Position numbers and translations under genes: made by a program. From Lachnospiraceae bacterium (GTDB lineage Bacteria > Bacillota > Clostridia > Lachnospirales > Lachnospiraceae), in the NCBI GenBank assembly GCA_014804285.1, contig JAAVAA010000029.1, positions 1-27,205 of the forward strand: 27,205 nt of DNA. The letters are read 5' to 3'. The first letter of the stretch is position 1, and each line of letters starts with the position of its first letter. Below are positions 1-8,180 of this stretch, piece by piece. The notes under the pieces were generated by a model. It was not told the origin of the DNA. It did no database searches and saw only the letters and a list, made by a program, of their open reading frames with translations.

Positions 1-75
1 CAATCAGAGCTGGAGCCACTCATGCCTTGGTCAAAGAGTTTACCAGTTGATTGTTATAGTAAGCGCCGCAACTAA
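1..75 (+). CDS. C-terminal end of an IS66-like transposase (partial)
   Basis: The first 24 codons are open in frame 1 and stop at TAA 73-75; the start lies outside the window. The visible tail reads ELEPLMPWSKSLPVDCYSKR. A Leu-Met/Leu-Pro-Trp motif followed by a short polar tail is what I recall at the extreme C-terminus of IS66-family TnpC transposases. Only 24 residues are visible, so the family call rests on this short motif and on the possible terminal inverted repeat just downstream (100-118). It could instead be the tail of an unrelated protein. Confidence 0.5.
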   Translation, partial: QSELEPLMPWSKSLPVDCYSKRRN

Positions 76-83
76 ACGGCGCT
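62..83 (+). repeat. Short GC-rich hairpin at the transposase stop
   Basis: AGCGCCG (62-68) and CGGCGCT (77-83) form a perfect 7-bp stem with an 8-base loop spanning the transposase stop codon. It is followed by GAATTTT, only a weak U-tract, so it may be a modest terminator for the IS transcript or simply a structure near the IS end. Confidence 0.45.
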
Positions 84-99
84 GAATTTTATAGGAGGG

Positions 100-118
100 C
101 GTCGGATTTGACCCTTAC
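100..118. mobile_element. Probable right end (terminal inverted repeat) of an IS66-like element
   Basis: Read on the - strand, 118 to 100 gives GTAAGGGTCAAATCCGACG. IS66-family ends typically start with GTAAG, and this lies shortly after the transposase stop, where the IS end is expected. The next eight bases (119-126, GTGAGTTC) would be the target duplication. The left end is not in the window, so neither the repeat pairing nor the duplication can be checked here. Confidence 0.4.
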
Positions 119-148
119 GTGAGTTCGTCGGTCGATTTATATTCCATC

Positions 149-178
149 TTGCATCTCCCCTGATTTGTCTGCTATAAT
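149..178 (+). promoter_or_regulatory. Sigma-A-type promoter for the kinase-like gene
   Basis: TTGCAT (149-154) and a perfect TATAAT (173-178) are separated by 18 bases, 40 bases before the kinase-like ATG. It lies outside the inferred IS end, so the kinase gene keeps its own promoter. Confidence 0.55.
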
Positions 179-217
179 CTTACAGAATTATTGCTTATTT
201 GACAAGATTGGATATGT

Positions 218-1702
218 ATGATTATGGAATACGAAGAAATCAGATTACTGAAGGAAAGTGAAAGAAGCAGGGTACAATTAGTGCATGAAAAGGATGGAGA
301 ACAGGTTTTTGTACGGAAAACACTGAAAGGCCAGTGTCCTGTTTACTCGATGTTGCAAAACTGCCAGCATCCCTATTTACCGAAGCTGTACGAGGTCAGA
401 GTGGAGGAAGACGTTACAACGATTATTGAGGAATACATAGAAGGCCAGGCACTAGGCAGCTGGGAAATATCGGAAAAGCAATTTCTAAGCGTAGTCAGAG
501 ACTTGTGCTCCGTCTTGGAATTTATCCACGGAAAAGGCATTATTCATCGTGATATCAAGCCTTCCAATATAATTCTGGCTGGAGACGGGCATATTCGGTT
601 GATAGATTTTGACGCAGCCCGTATGCCGAAAGAAGATTTGGAGCAGGATACAAGACTTTTGGGCACACGAGGATATGCACCGCCGGAACAGTATGGATTC
701 GCCCAGACTGATGAGCGGGCAGATATTTACGCACTTGGAGTAACGTTGGAGCAGCTTTCGAGTGAGATGGCGCGAAAGTCGCATTATAAAAGAATCATTC
801 GTAAATGTACAAATTTGGATCCGGATAAACGGTATCAGTCTGTGAGGCAGGTAAAACAAGCTTTTTTCTATACTAAGCAAAAAGTTTTGTCTGGTATTCT
901 GATAATCCTTCTGCTGATTTTGACATGGAATTATGGAATGAACCAAAATGATAGGGGATCAGAAAGTGCAAAATCTGGAAGTGGGGAGTTAACCGTACTG
1001 CCTGCGCCGGATAACCCTCATTGGAATGGCGAGACAGGAACCGGATTGTGGGGGTGTGTACGCGAATCTGGTGTAGGGGCTGAGATGGAATATCACTGTA
1101 AGCTATATAGAAAAGACACAAATCTTCCGCCTGATCCTGAAAAGGAACAGTGCTATTATGAAACCACTTTTAGGGGAGTGGGCTGGGGTGGCGAAGACGT
1201 GGATATTTTTGAGCTATCCTTTGTAACCAAATTAGAAAGAAACGGATTTTACTATTTTGAGGTATGTGCTGTGGGAGATGGCATCCAATATACGGACAGT
1301 CCATATGTGATGTCGGATGCTTTTGAATATACAGGTGAAGATGCTCCTCCGTTGCCCTCGCCAACAGGATTAAAATGGAAACTTAAAGAAACAGAAGAGG
1401 GGGGCAGGCGTTTCTACTATGCTACATGGAGCAATCTTGATGATTATGAGGACGATGATAGCTTTAATGTTACATTTTACGACAAAGATGGCAATTATGT
1501 AATGAATAATATTTGGACAAAAAGAGGGATCATACGCGATGGAAATGGTGGTATAACTATCAGACCGGAGTTTATAACAGAGGAAGGAAGTCCGTACCGT
1601 TTTACGGTTCAAGCTCAGTCTTCCCGCCCAAATGAGTATCAGTCGAGTTTTATGCCGGAGGTTTTAACAGAGGAATATTATAGTCCATGGCTTTATAGCT
1701 AG
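218..1702 (+). CDS. Membrane-anchored Ser/Thr protein kinase-like protein
   Basis: A predicted kinase that would phosphorylate Ser/Thr proteins in the cytosol and is tied to the membrane. Residues about 5-215 form a Hanks-type fold: candidate ATP-binding Lys34 in VFVRKTL, catalytic loop HRDIKPSN (Asp112, Asn117), metal-binding DFD (130-132) in place of DFG, and an APPEQ-type activation segment (GTRGYAPPEQYG). A single transmembrane helix follows at about 223-239. The remaining ~250 residues are acidic and aromatic-rich, probably extracellular, with beta-rich segments that could be fibronectin-like; I see no PASTA repeats. The N-lobe lacks a clear GxGxxG loop, so activity is likely but not certain. 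The start is chosen as the first in-frame ATG (218); ATG 224 is equally possible and neither has a strong ribosome site. The gene is monocistronic, with its own promoter and a terminator at 1714. Confidence 0.8.
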   Translation: MIMEYEEIRLLKESERSRVQLVHEKDGEQVFVRKTLKGQCPVYSMLQNCQHPYLPKLYEVRVEEDVTTIIEEYIEGQALGSWEISEKQFLSVVRDLCSVLEFIHGKGIIHRDIKPSNIILAGDGHIRLIDFDAARMPKEDLEQDTRLLGTRGYAPPEQYGFAQTDERADIYALGVTLEQLSSEMARKSHYKRIIRKCTNLDPDKRYQSVRQVKQAFFYTKQKVLSGILIILLLILTWNYGMNQNDRGSESAKSGSGELTVLPAPDNPHWNGETGTGLWGCVRESGVGAEMEYHCKLYRKDTNLPPDPEKEQCYYETTFRGVGWGGEDVDIFELSFVTKLERNGFYYFEVCAVGDGIQYTDSPYVMSDAFEYTGEDAPPLPSPTGLKWKLKETEEGGRRFYYATWSNLDDYEDDDSFNVTFYDKDGNYVMNNIWTKRGIIRDGNGGITIRPEFITEEGSPYRFTVQAQSSRPNEYQSSFMPEVLTEEYYSPWLYS

Positions 1703-1713
1703 ATTCAAGCATG

Positions 1714-1738
1714 GAGGACTCTTTAGAGTCCTCTTTTT
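1714..1738 (+). terminator. Rho-independent terminator after the kinase-like gene
   Basis: GAGGACTC (1714-1721), loop TTTA, GAGTCCTC (1726-1733): a perfect 8-bp stem followed by a T-rich tract. It starts 12 bases after the stop codon. Confidence 0.9.
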
Positions 1739-2003
1739 GTTTTTCTCTTGCAAAAAGTATGCTGCCGGCATACCCGTTGACAGCTTATAATAGCTATAAT
1801 TATGAATTGATTTGAAGAAATTTGGGTGATTTTAGGGAAGCACTGTCATTTACAATCTTAATTTATCTACTAATTGCAAGATTAATTTTATTTTGGCATC
1901 ATTCTTTAGATAGTGTGAAAGAGAGTCCGGATTATTAAAGCATTTTATTTACTGGTCTAAAAATTCCGAGAAGTTATTGTAATTGTTTAGGAGGATACAA
2001 AGG
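1739..2003. other. Gene-free AT-rich leader before the bL12-like gene
   Basis: No open frame of note. It holds a small palindrome, GTATGC (1756-1761) / GCATAC (1767-1772), directly before a TTGACA (1776-1781). No well-spaced -10 follows: TATAAT boxes sit at 1785 and 1794 (spacers 3 and 12) and TATGAA at 1801 (spacer 19). A promoter for the next gene is therefore likely here but not resolved. An AGGAGG ribosome site lies at 1989-1994. Confidence 0.5.
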
Positions 2004-3053
2004 ATGAATATAGTACTAAAAAGTGTAGGCACCAATAAAGTTCAAGTTATTAAGGCGTTGCGTGAGGTAACAAGTTTTGGATTGGCAGAAGCTAAAGATA
2101 TTGTTGATAGAGTAGAGGTTGGAAATGAATATATTATAACAGATATTCAGGAAACAGATGCGCAGGCAATCATAGAAAAATTCACACAAATTGGAGCAAC
2201 TGTGATGGTGGATGAAGATAAAATACATAACTTAACAGAAGATGTAAATCAGATGGATTCTGTTATGGTTTGCAATAATTGTGGAACCAAGCTGGAAAAT
2301 GGGGCAAAGTTCTGTAGCAAGTGTGGAGCATCGGTAGAGGTTCAAAATACCATCAAGGATGAAGTGAATAATTCTTCTGATGAATCAGATAAAGAAGGAA
2401 AGGGCGAAAAAGTATTTAATAAACTTTTTGACAGACTGGGTGAATTTCTTGAATGGTTTATTGAATTACATGAAAAATTATTTAAGAAAAATAAAGTTGT
2501 AACCATTGCTCTTATCGTTGCTGAAGCAGTACTTATATTATGGCTATTGTTCAAAACATGGGAAATACTTATTGGCATTTTGATTATTGCAGGTATTGTA
2601 CTCCCGTTTATCATGAAGCATGATTTTACTGATAAAGACAGACAGAATTCAAAAGAAATAATTATAGGGTTTGCCAAGATAATGGCGGGCGTTATTATCG
2701 TAGTAATCATCGCGCTTAATTGGAATTCTATTAGCAGCATTTGGAATCCCGGTGCTGTTGTTCGTAATGCATATTTTACAAGTTATAGTGATGAGATAAC
2801 AATTGGAGAGGCTTTTGAAAATGTATTTACTGATTGTAAATGGTCTAAATACACATATAATGGCAATAAATATGTAAGGTTTACAGGAAAGTTTAAAGAA
2901 GATAACGGAAAGGCTTCTACGTATCAGTTTAATTTCTTGGTACTTGGAGATAGTGCTACTATAGATTCAATTTATATTGATGGGGTAGATGTAAGTGGGA
3001 TGGAAACAGTATTATTAGTAGGTATATATAATCGGAATGGCGTAAGTTGGTAG
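2004..3053 (+). CDS. bL12 C-terminal-domain-like, zinc-ribbon membrane protein
   Basis: Function unknown. Residues about 2-69 closely resemble the ribosomal protein bL12 (L7/L12) C-terminal domain (NIVLKSVGTNKVQVIKALR, then FGLAEAKDIVDRV and an IIEKFTQIGATVMV-like end). Next comes a zinc ribbon with Cys90, Cys93, Cys104 and Cys107 (CNNCGTKL...FCSKCG). A charged linker leads to hydrophobic stretches at about 165-203 and 218-240, probably two or three transmembrane helices. The last ~100 residues form a small polar domain rich in Tyr and Phe. ATG 2004 is preferred over the upstream in-frame TTG (1983) because AGGAGG sits 9 bases before it. In bL12 this domain recruits translational GTPases; here it may be used as a docking module, which is inference. 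The gene stands alone before a terminator. Confidence 0.75.
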   Translation: MNIVLKSVGTNKVQVIKALREVTSFGLAEAKDIVDRVEVGNEYIITDIQETDAQAIIEKFTQIGATVMVDEDKIHNLTEDVNQMDSVMVCNNCGTKLENGAKFCSKCGASVEVQNTIKDEVNNSSDESDKEGKGEKVFNKLFDRLGEFLEWFIELHEKLFKKNKVVTIALIVAEAVLILWLLFKTWEILIGILIIAGIVLPFIMKHDFTDKDRQNSKEIIIGFAKIMAGVIIVVIIALNWNSISSIWNPGAVVRNAYFTSYSDEITIGEAFENVFTDCKWSKYTYNGNKYVRFTGKFKEDNGKASTYQFNFLVLGDSATIDSIYIDGVDVSGMETVLLVGIYNRNGVSW

Positions 3054-3087
3054 ATATAGGGAAATTCATTCGCTTTAGATGTGGATA

Positions 3088-3115
3088 AAGTCCGAGACGG
3101 TGTCTCGGATTTTTA
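3088..3115 (+). terminator. Rho-independent terminator after the bL12-like gene
   Basis: TCCGAGAC (3091-3098), loop GGT, GTCTCGGA (3102-3109), with AAA upstream and TTTTTA downstream. A strong 8-bp stem, about 35 bases after the stop. Confidence 0.9.
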
Positions 3116-3198
3116 CATGAAAAATACCAATAGAAAAAAGCATATAAAAAATCCTGCAAGGACAATAGTTGTCTATCCCGAATGCTATAATGAATACG

Positions 3199-3435
3199 TT
3201 AGTTACTTTCAAAGGTGAGAAATTTATGTGGAGATACTTCAAGTGCGGCAGCTATATCAAACAGGGTATCTAAGGATAAGGCTTTTGAAATATTAGGAGC
3301 TTCTAAATGTCCGATAAAGGCAGGAGTTAACCCTACCTGTTCAGCCAGTTCTTCCTGCGTTAGCCCTCGCAGTTTACGATAATAGGCTATCTTCAGTCCT
3401 ATTTGACGGTATTCGTCTGCATAAATTTGTTTCAT
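3199..3435 (-). CDS. XRE-family helix-turn-helix regulator (small)
   Basis: A 78-residue DNA-binding protein made almost wholly of one XRE/Cro-CI helix-turn-helix. GLKIAYYRKLRGLTQEELAE is the helix 1-2 region and VGLTPAFIGHLE the recognition helix. There is no effector domain, so it probably acts as a dimeric repressor. The start is set at ATG 3435 rather than the in-frame ATG 3450, because the upstream GGAGGA falls 7 bases before 3435; ATG 3450 actually contains this ribosome site. It is divergent from the WYL gene, and the 127-base gap holds the operon promoter, so control of that operon is a reasonable inference. Confidence 0.85.
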   Translation of the reverse strand: MKQIYADEYRQIGLKIAYYRKLRGLTQEELAEQVGLTPAFIGHLEAPNISKALSLDTLFDIAAALEVSPHKFLTFESN

Positions 3436-3481
3436 CAGTAATTCCTCCATGATTTTATATGATAAGCAATTATGACAGGAA

Positions 3482-3510
3482 TTGACATGAGCACAGAGAT
3501 ATAATATTAT
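3482..3510 (+). promoter_or_regulatory. Strong sigma-A-type promoter of the WYL-dynamin-HerA operon
   Basis: A perfect TTGACA (3482-3487), 17-base spacer and TATTAT (3505-3510), about 52 bases before the WYL start. A second TATAAT begins at 3508. A weak dyad, CAATT (3467-3471) / AATTG (3480-3484), overlaps the -35 and could be an operator for the divergent XRE protein. Confidence 0.7.
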
Positions 3511-3562
3511 AATTTATAGATATAAATACATATTTAATAGCACATGCACAGGAGGAAATCGC

Positions 3563-4504
3563 ATGGGAAATGTATCTGCCATAAAGACGGATCGGGTATT
3601 GTGTATCTACTTTAAGTTGGTTGGCGGCAATACTTTTACCAAAAAAGAATTAGCCCAACAATTCCAAGTGACGGAGAGGAGTATTCAGCGTGATCTTGGA
3701 ACGCTGCGCTGCTTTCTGGAAGAGCAGAATACAGGTCAGGAAATTATTTATGATAAAGAGACCCATAGATATTTTATCCAGAATACTTTGTCACATGCAT
3801 TGAGTAATAGTGAAATTTTGGCAGTTTGCAAGATTTTATTGGAAAGTCGTTCTATGAGAAAGGATGAACTCCTTCCTATTTTGGACAAGCTGATTTCCTG
3901 TTGTGTGCCAGAGCAAAACAAGAAGATGGTTCGGGATCTGATTGCTAATGAAAAGTATCATTATATAGAACCACACCACCAAAAACAGATTTTGAACAGC
4001 CTTTGGGACATTGGTAAGGCGGTGCGTGAATCCAGATACATCGAAATTGATTATTATCGGATGAAGGATAAGGAAATTGTCCATCGAAAGGTGAAACCAG
4101 TTGCTGTCATGTTTTCGGAATATTACTTTTACCTTACAGCGTTCATTGATGATGAAGAGGTGAAAAAAGACTTTGATGTGATAAATGACTCTTTCCCAAC
4201 GATATACCGGATCGATCGAATCGAATCCTTTAAGATACTTGATGAACGATTCCATATTCCTTATAACAGCAGGTTTGAGGAGGGGGAGTTTAGGAAGCGG
4301 ATTCAATTTATGTATGGTGGTAAGCTGCAAAAAGTGAAATTTACATATTCTGGTTCCGATATTGATGCTATTTTGGACAGGCTGCCGACGGCGGAGGTGC
4401 TGGATGAAGATAATGGAGTTTACACTGTTAGTGCGGAAGTGTTTGGTGATGGAATCGAAATGTGGATGAGAAGTCAGGGCGATTTGGTATCCAGAATAGA
4501 TTGA
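3563..4504 (+). CDS. WYL-domain transcriptional regulator
   Basis: A 313-residue regulator. The N-terminal winged helix-turn-helix (about residues 10-60; TKKELAQQFQVTERSIQRDL is the DNA-reading part) is followed by a WYL domain (about 145-225: YIEIDYYRM, VKPVAVMFSEYYFYLTAF, YRIDRIESF) and the WCX-type C-terminal extension (about 240-313). WYL domains bind ligands, in some cases nucleotides or nucleic acid, and such proteins often control phage-defence genes; that is family knowledge. The ribosome site AGGAGG precedes ATG 3563. This is the first gene of the seven-gene operon, ending 23 bases before the first dynamin, so it probably autoregulates and controls the genes downstream. The residue at the Trp position of the WYL motif is Phe/Tyr here, a common variation. 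Confidence 0.88.
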   Translation: MGNVSAIKTDRVLCIYFKLVGGNTFTKKELAQQFQVTERSIQRDLGTLRCFLEEQNTGQEIIYDKETHRYFIQNTLSHALSNSEILAVCKILLESRSMRKDELLPILDKLISCCVPEQNKKMVRDLIANEKYHYIEPHHQKQILNSLWDIGKAVRESRYIEIDYYRMKDKEIVHRKVKPVAVMFSEYYFYLTAFIDDEEVKKDFDVINDSFPTIYRIDRIESFKILDERFHIPYNSRFEEGEFRKRIQFMYGGKLQKVKFTYSGSDIDAILDRLPTAEVLDEDNGVYTVSAEVFGDGIEMWMRSQGDLVSRID

Positions 4505-4527
4505 ATTTGTAGGATATGGTGATTGAT

Positions 4528-5841
4528 ATGAAGGATTGGACGGAATGCGTAGTATATTACCCATTAATAAGGCATCCATTGTCTGATGAAAAGGAAAAAT
4601 TGAAGAGAAAATATGTTGCATTAATAAAAAAATATGCAGAGAAGTATGAGATAGAAGAGAAAAGAATAAGCGATTTACAGATGCTCCAGCAAGCGCTGTT
4701 TGGAGAAGATAACACTAATTTGGCAAGGTGGGGCTATACAGATCACGATGAAGAGGAAGTGTTGAAAACGCGATTTTCACGATTTAAGTTCTTCTCATAT
4801 AGATATCTTTTCCTATTTGACTGTCTGATGCTCTTTGCTATATCGGATAATAGGAAAGGTAAACATATATGTGAAGAAATTAAGAGGCATGTACATAGTA
4901 GATATCATAAGAAGATAGACACGATGGTTTCTATGATGTATAGCGGAGACGAAAAATTTGCTGATAAAACACTTATTTCAATAGACATGGTAAAAGCGTG
5001 GAAGGATGCTCGAAAGTACTCGCAGTCAAGGAAGCATTCAGTTTTTTTTACTGCAACAATGAGCGCTGGGAAATCAACCTTAATTAATTCAATAATTGGC
5101 GAAGATTTATCTGGCACGAAAAAAGCTGCTTGTACATCAAACATTATTAGATTTCATGCGGCACCGAATATAAATGACAGATACACGATTATAAACGCTG
5201 ATGGAAGTCAATATTTAAAGGATGTAAGGCATGTACAGGAGTGTGTAAGAAACAGCACACGGCAGATAGACATAGTAGGATATTTCTCGTCAGTGTTGCA
5301 TGAGGGAAAGTATACCCTTGTGGATACTCCAGGTGTTGATTCATCTTTGAATCCGCAACATAAAGAATTGACGAGAAAAGAGCTTTCAGATAATAATCCA
5401 GAGATTTTAGTTTATGTGATTCCGGTTGAGACGTATGGTTCTGAAGATGATTATAACCATCTTAAATATGTCTTAAAAAAGGTGTTATATGAGCGAATCA
5501 TATTTGTGGTTAACATGATGGATACATATGATCCTGAAGATGATAGTGTGGAAGATATTTTACAGAATATCAGAGACCATTTGTTGGAGATCGGATTTGA
5601 AAATCCGATAGTATGTCCGGTTTCTGCTAAAGCAGGACTGTTGATTAAAAAAATGGTTCGGAATACAGCGATGACAGACAATGAGAGGGAGAGTGCTGAG
5701 AATTTTATTAAACTGTTTTCAAAACCGGAATATAATTTGGGAAAGTATTATCCTCTTGTAAAAAATGAGGGTGATTATCATAGCAGAGCGCTTTTAAGTA
5801 CGGGAATCCCAGGACTGGAACAAGTTGTTTTTGGTCTGTAA
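4528..5841 (+). CDS. Dynamin-like GTPase, first of a tandem pair
   Basis: A 437-residue large GTPase of the bacterial dynamin-like family, expected to bind membranes and work with its neighbour. The ~170-residue N-terminal part is helical and charged. The GTPase core follows: P-loop ATMSAGKSTLINS (from about residue 176), a plausible G2 Thr (ACTSN), G3 DTPGVD (about 266) and G4 NMMD (about 329; NxxD with Met for Lys). The first Gly of the P-loop is Ala. The protein ends soon after the GTPase fold and lacks the long stalk of its partner, so it may be the short subunit of a hetero-oligomer, as seen in other paired bacterial dynamins. ATG 4528 is preferred (GGTGA 6 bases upstream) over ATG 4516. 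It lies between the WYL gene and the second dynamin (18-base gap). Confidence 0.82.
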   Translation: MKDWTECVVYYPLIRHPLSDEKEKLKRKYVALIKKYAEKYEIEEKRISDLQMLQQALFGEDNTNLARWGYTDHDEEEVLKTRFSRFKFFSYRYLFLFDCLMLFAISDNRKGKHICEEIKRHVHSRYHKKIDTMVSMMYSGDEKFADKTLISIDMVKAWKDARKYSQSRKHSVFFTATMSAGKSTLINSIIGEDLSGTKKAACTSNIIRFHAAPNINDRYTIINADGSQYLKDVRHVQECVRNSTRQIDIVGYFSSVLHEGKYTLVDTPGVDSSLNPQHKELTRKELSDNNPEILVYVIPVETYGSEDDYNHLKYVLKKVLYERIIFVVNMMDTYDPEDDSVEDILQNIRDHLLEIGFENPIVCPVSAKAGLLIKKMVRNTAMTDNERESAENFIKLFSKPEYNLGKYYPLVKNEGDYHSRALLSTGIPGLEQVVFGL

Positions 5842-5859
5842 AGAAAGGTGGTTACATAA

Positions 5860-8169
5860 ATGACAAATGTTGAAATAACCTACAATCCTTATAAGGTTAA
5901 AGCTAAGATTCTTGTTGATGGAGAAGAACCCAAGCAGAACAGCAAGCTTATCCAATTTTTGAATAAGCGTTTTCAGTTATGGGTAGATCAGATTCCTTCA
6001 TTGCTTTCAACTGAGTATAATGATGATGAGTTTGATTTGACTTTTCTTGGAACGGAACTGGACTACCAGGATTTAATGGCAGCAATAAGAATTGCTAAGA
6101 AAGAAGATATTAGTTTTACTGCAAGAAAGCTTCCGGCAAAGGAATTTGGAGATAAGGAGAAAGATATCAGAGCTCTCTTCTCTAAGATACAGAAGCTGCC
6201 CTTTGAGGAATTGCAGTCTCCAGCAGTTGCTAATGCTTTTGACCTTGCTTTTAATGAACTTTTGGAAGTCAATGTGGTTGCAACAATGAGTGCCGGAAAA
6301 TCTACATTGATTAATGCATTACTCGGGAAGAAACTTATGCCATCTAAGGCGGGCGCATGTACAGCAACGATAACGAGGATTCAGGATGATGACGATTCTA
6401 CGTATAAGGCTGTGGCTGTTGATCAGAATAAAACGGAATTAGAACATTATTCATCTCTTGATTATGAAACGATGAAGGCGTTGAATAAGAACCCAGATGT
6501 CAGCGAGATTCAGGTAAAGGGTAATATTCCGTTTGTGACTGCTGACGAGGTGTCTCTTGTTCTGATTGATACCCCTGGTCCTGACAATGCCAGAGACCAA
6601 AGACACGGGAAAGTCACAGCAAAAGCATTAGACCAGTCATCGAAGATGCTTGTGATGTTCGTTATGAATGGCGGAAAGCTACATGATGATGCGCAAGATG
6701 CCTTTCTTAGACGTATTGCAAAAAGTATGAGTGTTGGGGGTAAGCAGTCTAAAGAACGCTTTCTTTTTGTGATAAATAAGATGGACGATTATGAGGAAGA
6801 GGACGATGACATCGCTGGTGAGACGATTCCGGATACGATAAAGTATCTTGAAGAGATGGGAATTGAAGATCCTAATATCTTCCCCGCAGCCGCAGAGCCT
6901 GCTCTTTTGATAAGGCGATACCAGAACACCTTTGATGAAGAGGAAAAAAAGAAGCTTCTGGATAAGATAACTCCTGTGGCAGAAAAACTGATAAGACAGG
7001 AACAGCTTCATCTGGAACAATATCCTCATTTGTCTCGTAGTTGTCAGATGACGATTGATGAAGAACTTGAGAAAGCCATTGAGAATGATGATATTTTGGG
7101 ACAGGCTCTTGTTCATAGTGGTATTCGTGGAATTGAAGAAACCATTAGAATGTATGTGACAAAATATTGCAGACCAGCCAAGATAACTAATGTAGTTAAT
7201 ACATTCTTGGGAGGACTGGAGAGTGCTGAGGCATTTACAAAGACAAAGGAAGAAATATCATCCCACGAGGATGAGCTGACAGAACTTGGAAAGGAGATGG
7301 AGAGCCTTAACAAGAAGATTGCCAGTAAGGATGAGAATGAAAAATTCAAGAAGCGTTTGAGAAAACTTGATGTTAAGTCACAGTTGACACAGTGTCTTGA
7401 TGATTTGATAGCCGAAGTGGAAAATGAGCTGACACTATTTTTCCATAACTGTCCTGCGGAAATGGAAGAGGAAGATGCTATGTCTTACATTCGTAGATTT
7501 AAGACATTGGCTGACTCTAAACAAAACGAATTTCAGGTCACGGTGGAAGGTATGATAGATTCAGACATTAAAGCTAAAAGCGATCAGCTTTTGATAGAAT
7601 ACATAAAGAAGTTAGATGCGATTAGTGAGGAGTTTAGTGGTAAGGGTCTTAAGATTAATCTGGGATCGTATGTCAAGGGAGAATTAGCACTTTTAAATGC
7701 CGATTCTGCTATTGATGCTTCAATTGATTCCAGGATCGAAACTCATACAGAAGAGAGGTCTAAGGAAGTAACACATCGCAGAAGAGGGTTGGATAGGCTT
7801 TTCCATCCGTCGAGTTGGTTTGATCCGTATTACACAACTACTGAGTACTACGATGTGGAAATTAAAGAAGAGATAAAGTTTGTCAGTCGTGAGAAGCTTT
7901 CTAATCAAATGGTTGCACCGGTCAGGAAGAAGCTTTTGGAAGAAAGGGCAAGAGTATTAAAGTACGCAGAGAATGAGACTCAGCGTGTTATAGAATATTT
8001 TGAGGCACAGTTTGACAAGGTTGATAAGATATTGGCAGATAAAGCGGAAGAATTGAGAAAGGCAACGACATCTAAAGAGAATGCGCAAAATGCTCTCAAG
8101 GAAGCTCAGAAGCTCATGAAAGATCTTGAAGGAATTAGGACTGAATTGGATGAGATTTTGGAAATATAG
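5860..8169 (+). CDS. Dynamin-like GTPase, second and longer of a tandem pair
   Basis: 769 residues. A ~100-residue N-terminal domain precedes the GTPase core: P-loop ATMSAGKSTLINALLG (141-156, Lys147), G2 region GACTATITRI, G3 DTPGPD (237-242) and G4 NKMD (306-309). About residues 460-525 and 700-769 are strongly charged heptad-like helices, consistent with a dynamin stalk or coiled coil. A basic/aromatic patch near 645-665 (RRRGLDRLFHPSSWFDPYY) may be a membrane-contact tip; that is inference. It shares the unusual ATMSAGKSTLIN P-loop with its neighbour, so the pair arose by duplication or co-evolved. The ribosome site is AAAGGTGG upstream of ATG 5860. The next gene follows after 11 bases. 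Confidence 0.85.
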   Translation: MTNVEITYNPYKVKAKILVDGEEPKQNSKLIQFLNKRFQLWVDQIPSLLSTEYNDDEFDLTFLGTELDYQDLMAAIRIAKKEDISFTARKLPAKEFGDKEKDIRALFSKIQKLPFEELQSPAVANAFDLAFNELLEVNVVATMSAGKSTLINALLGKKLMPSKAGACTATITRIQDDDDSTYKAVAVDQNKTELEHYSSLDYETMKALNKNPDVSEIQVKGNIPFVTADEVSLVLIDTPGPDNARDQRHGKVTAKALDQSSKMLVMFVMNGGKLHDDAQDAFLRRIAKSMSVGGKQSKERFLFVINKMDDYEEEDDDIAGETIPDTIKYLEEMGIEDPNIFPAAAEPALLIRRYQNTFDEEEKKKLLDKITPVAEKLIRQEQLHLEQYPHLSRSCQMTIDEELEKAIENDDILGQALVHSGIRGIEETIRMYVTKYCRPAKITNVVNTFLGGLESAEAFTKTKEEISSHEDELTELGKEMESLNKKIASKDENEKFKKRLRKLDVKSQLTQCLDDLIAEVENELTLFFHNCPAEMEEEDAMSYIRRFKTLADSKQNEFQVTVEGMIDSDIKAKSDQLLIEYIKKLDAISEEFSGKGLKINLGSYVKGELALLNADSAIDASIDSRIETHTEERSKEVTHRRRGLDRLFHPSSWFDPYYTTTEYYDVEIKEEIKFVSREKLSNQMVAPVRKKLLEERARVLKYAENETQRVIEYFEAQFDKVDKILADKAEELRKATTSKENAQNALKEAQKLMKDLEGIRTELDEILEI

Positions 8170-8180
8170 GAGGTAATACG

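Noticed and set aside
1776..1806. Clean promoter for the bL12-like gene at TTGACA 1776
   Set aside because: The nearby TATAAT boxes are at spacings of 3 and 12, and the next candidate has a 19-base spacer, so no confident promoter can be drawn.
218..3053. Kinase and bL12-like genes as part of the dynamin/HerA operon
   Set aside because: Each has its own strong terminator, and a - strand gene plus a new promoter separate them from the operon. A functional link remains possible but is not shown.
3836..4621. 261-codon open frame on the - strand opposite the WYL gene
   Set aside because: It is antisense to a clear WYL regulator and the first dynamin's start, has no ribosome site and has a composition typical of a shadow frame.
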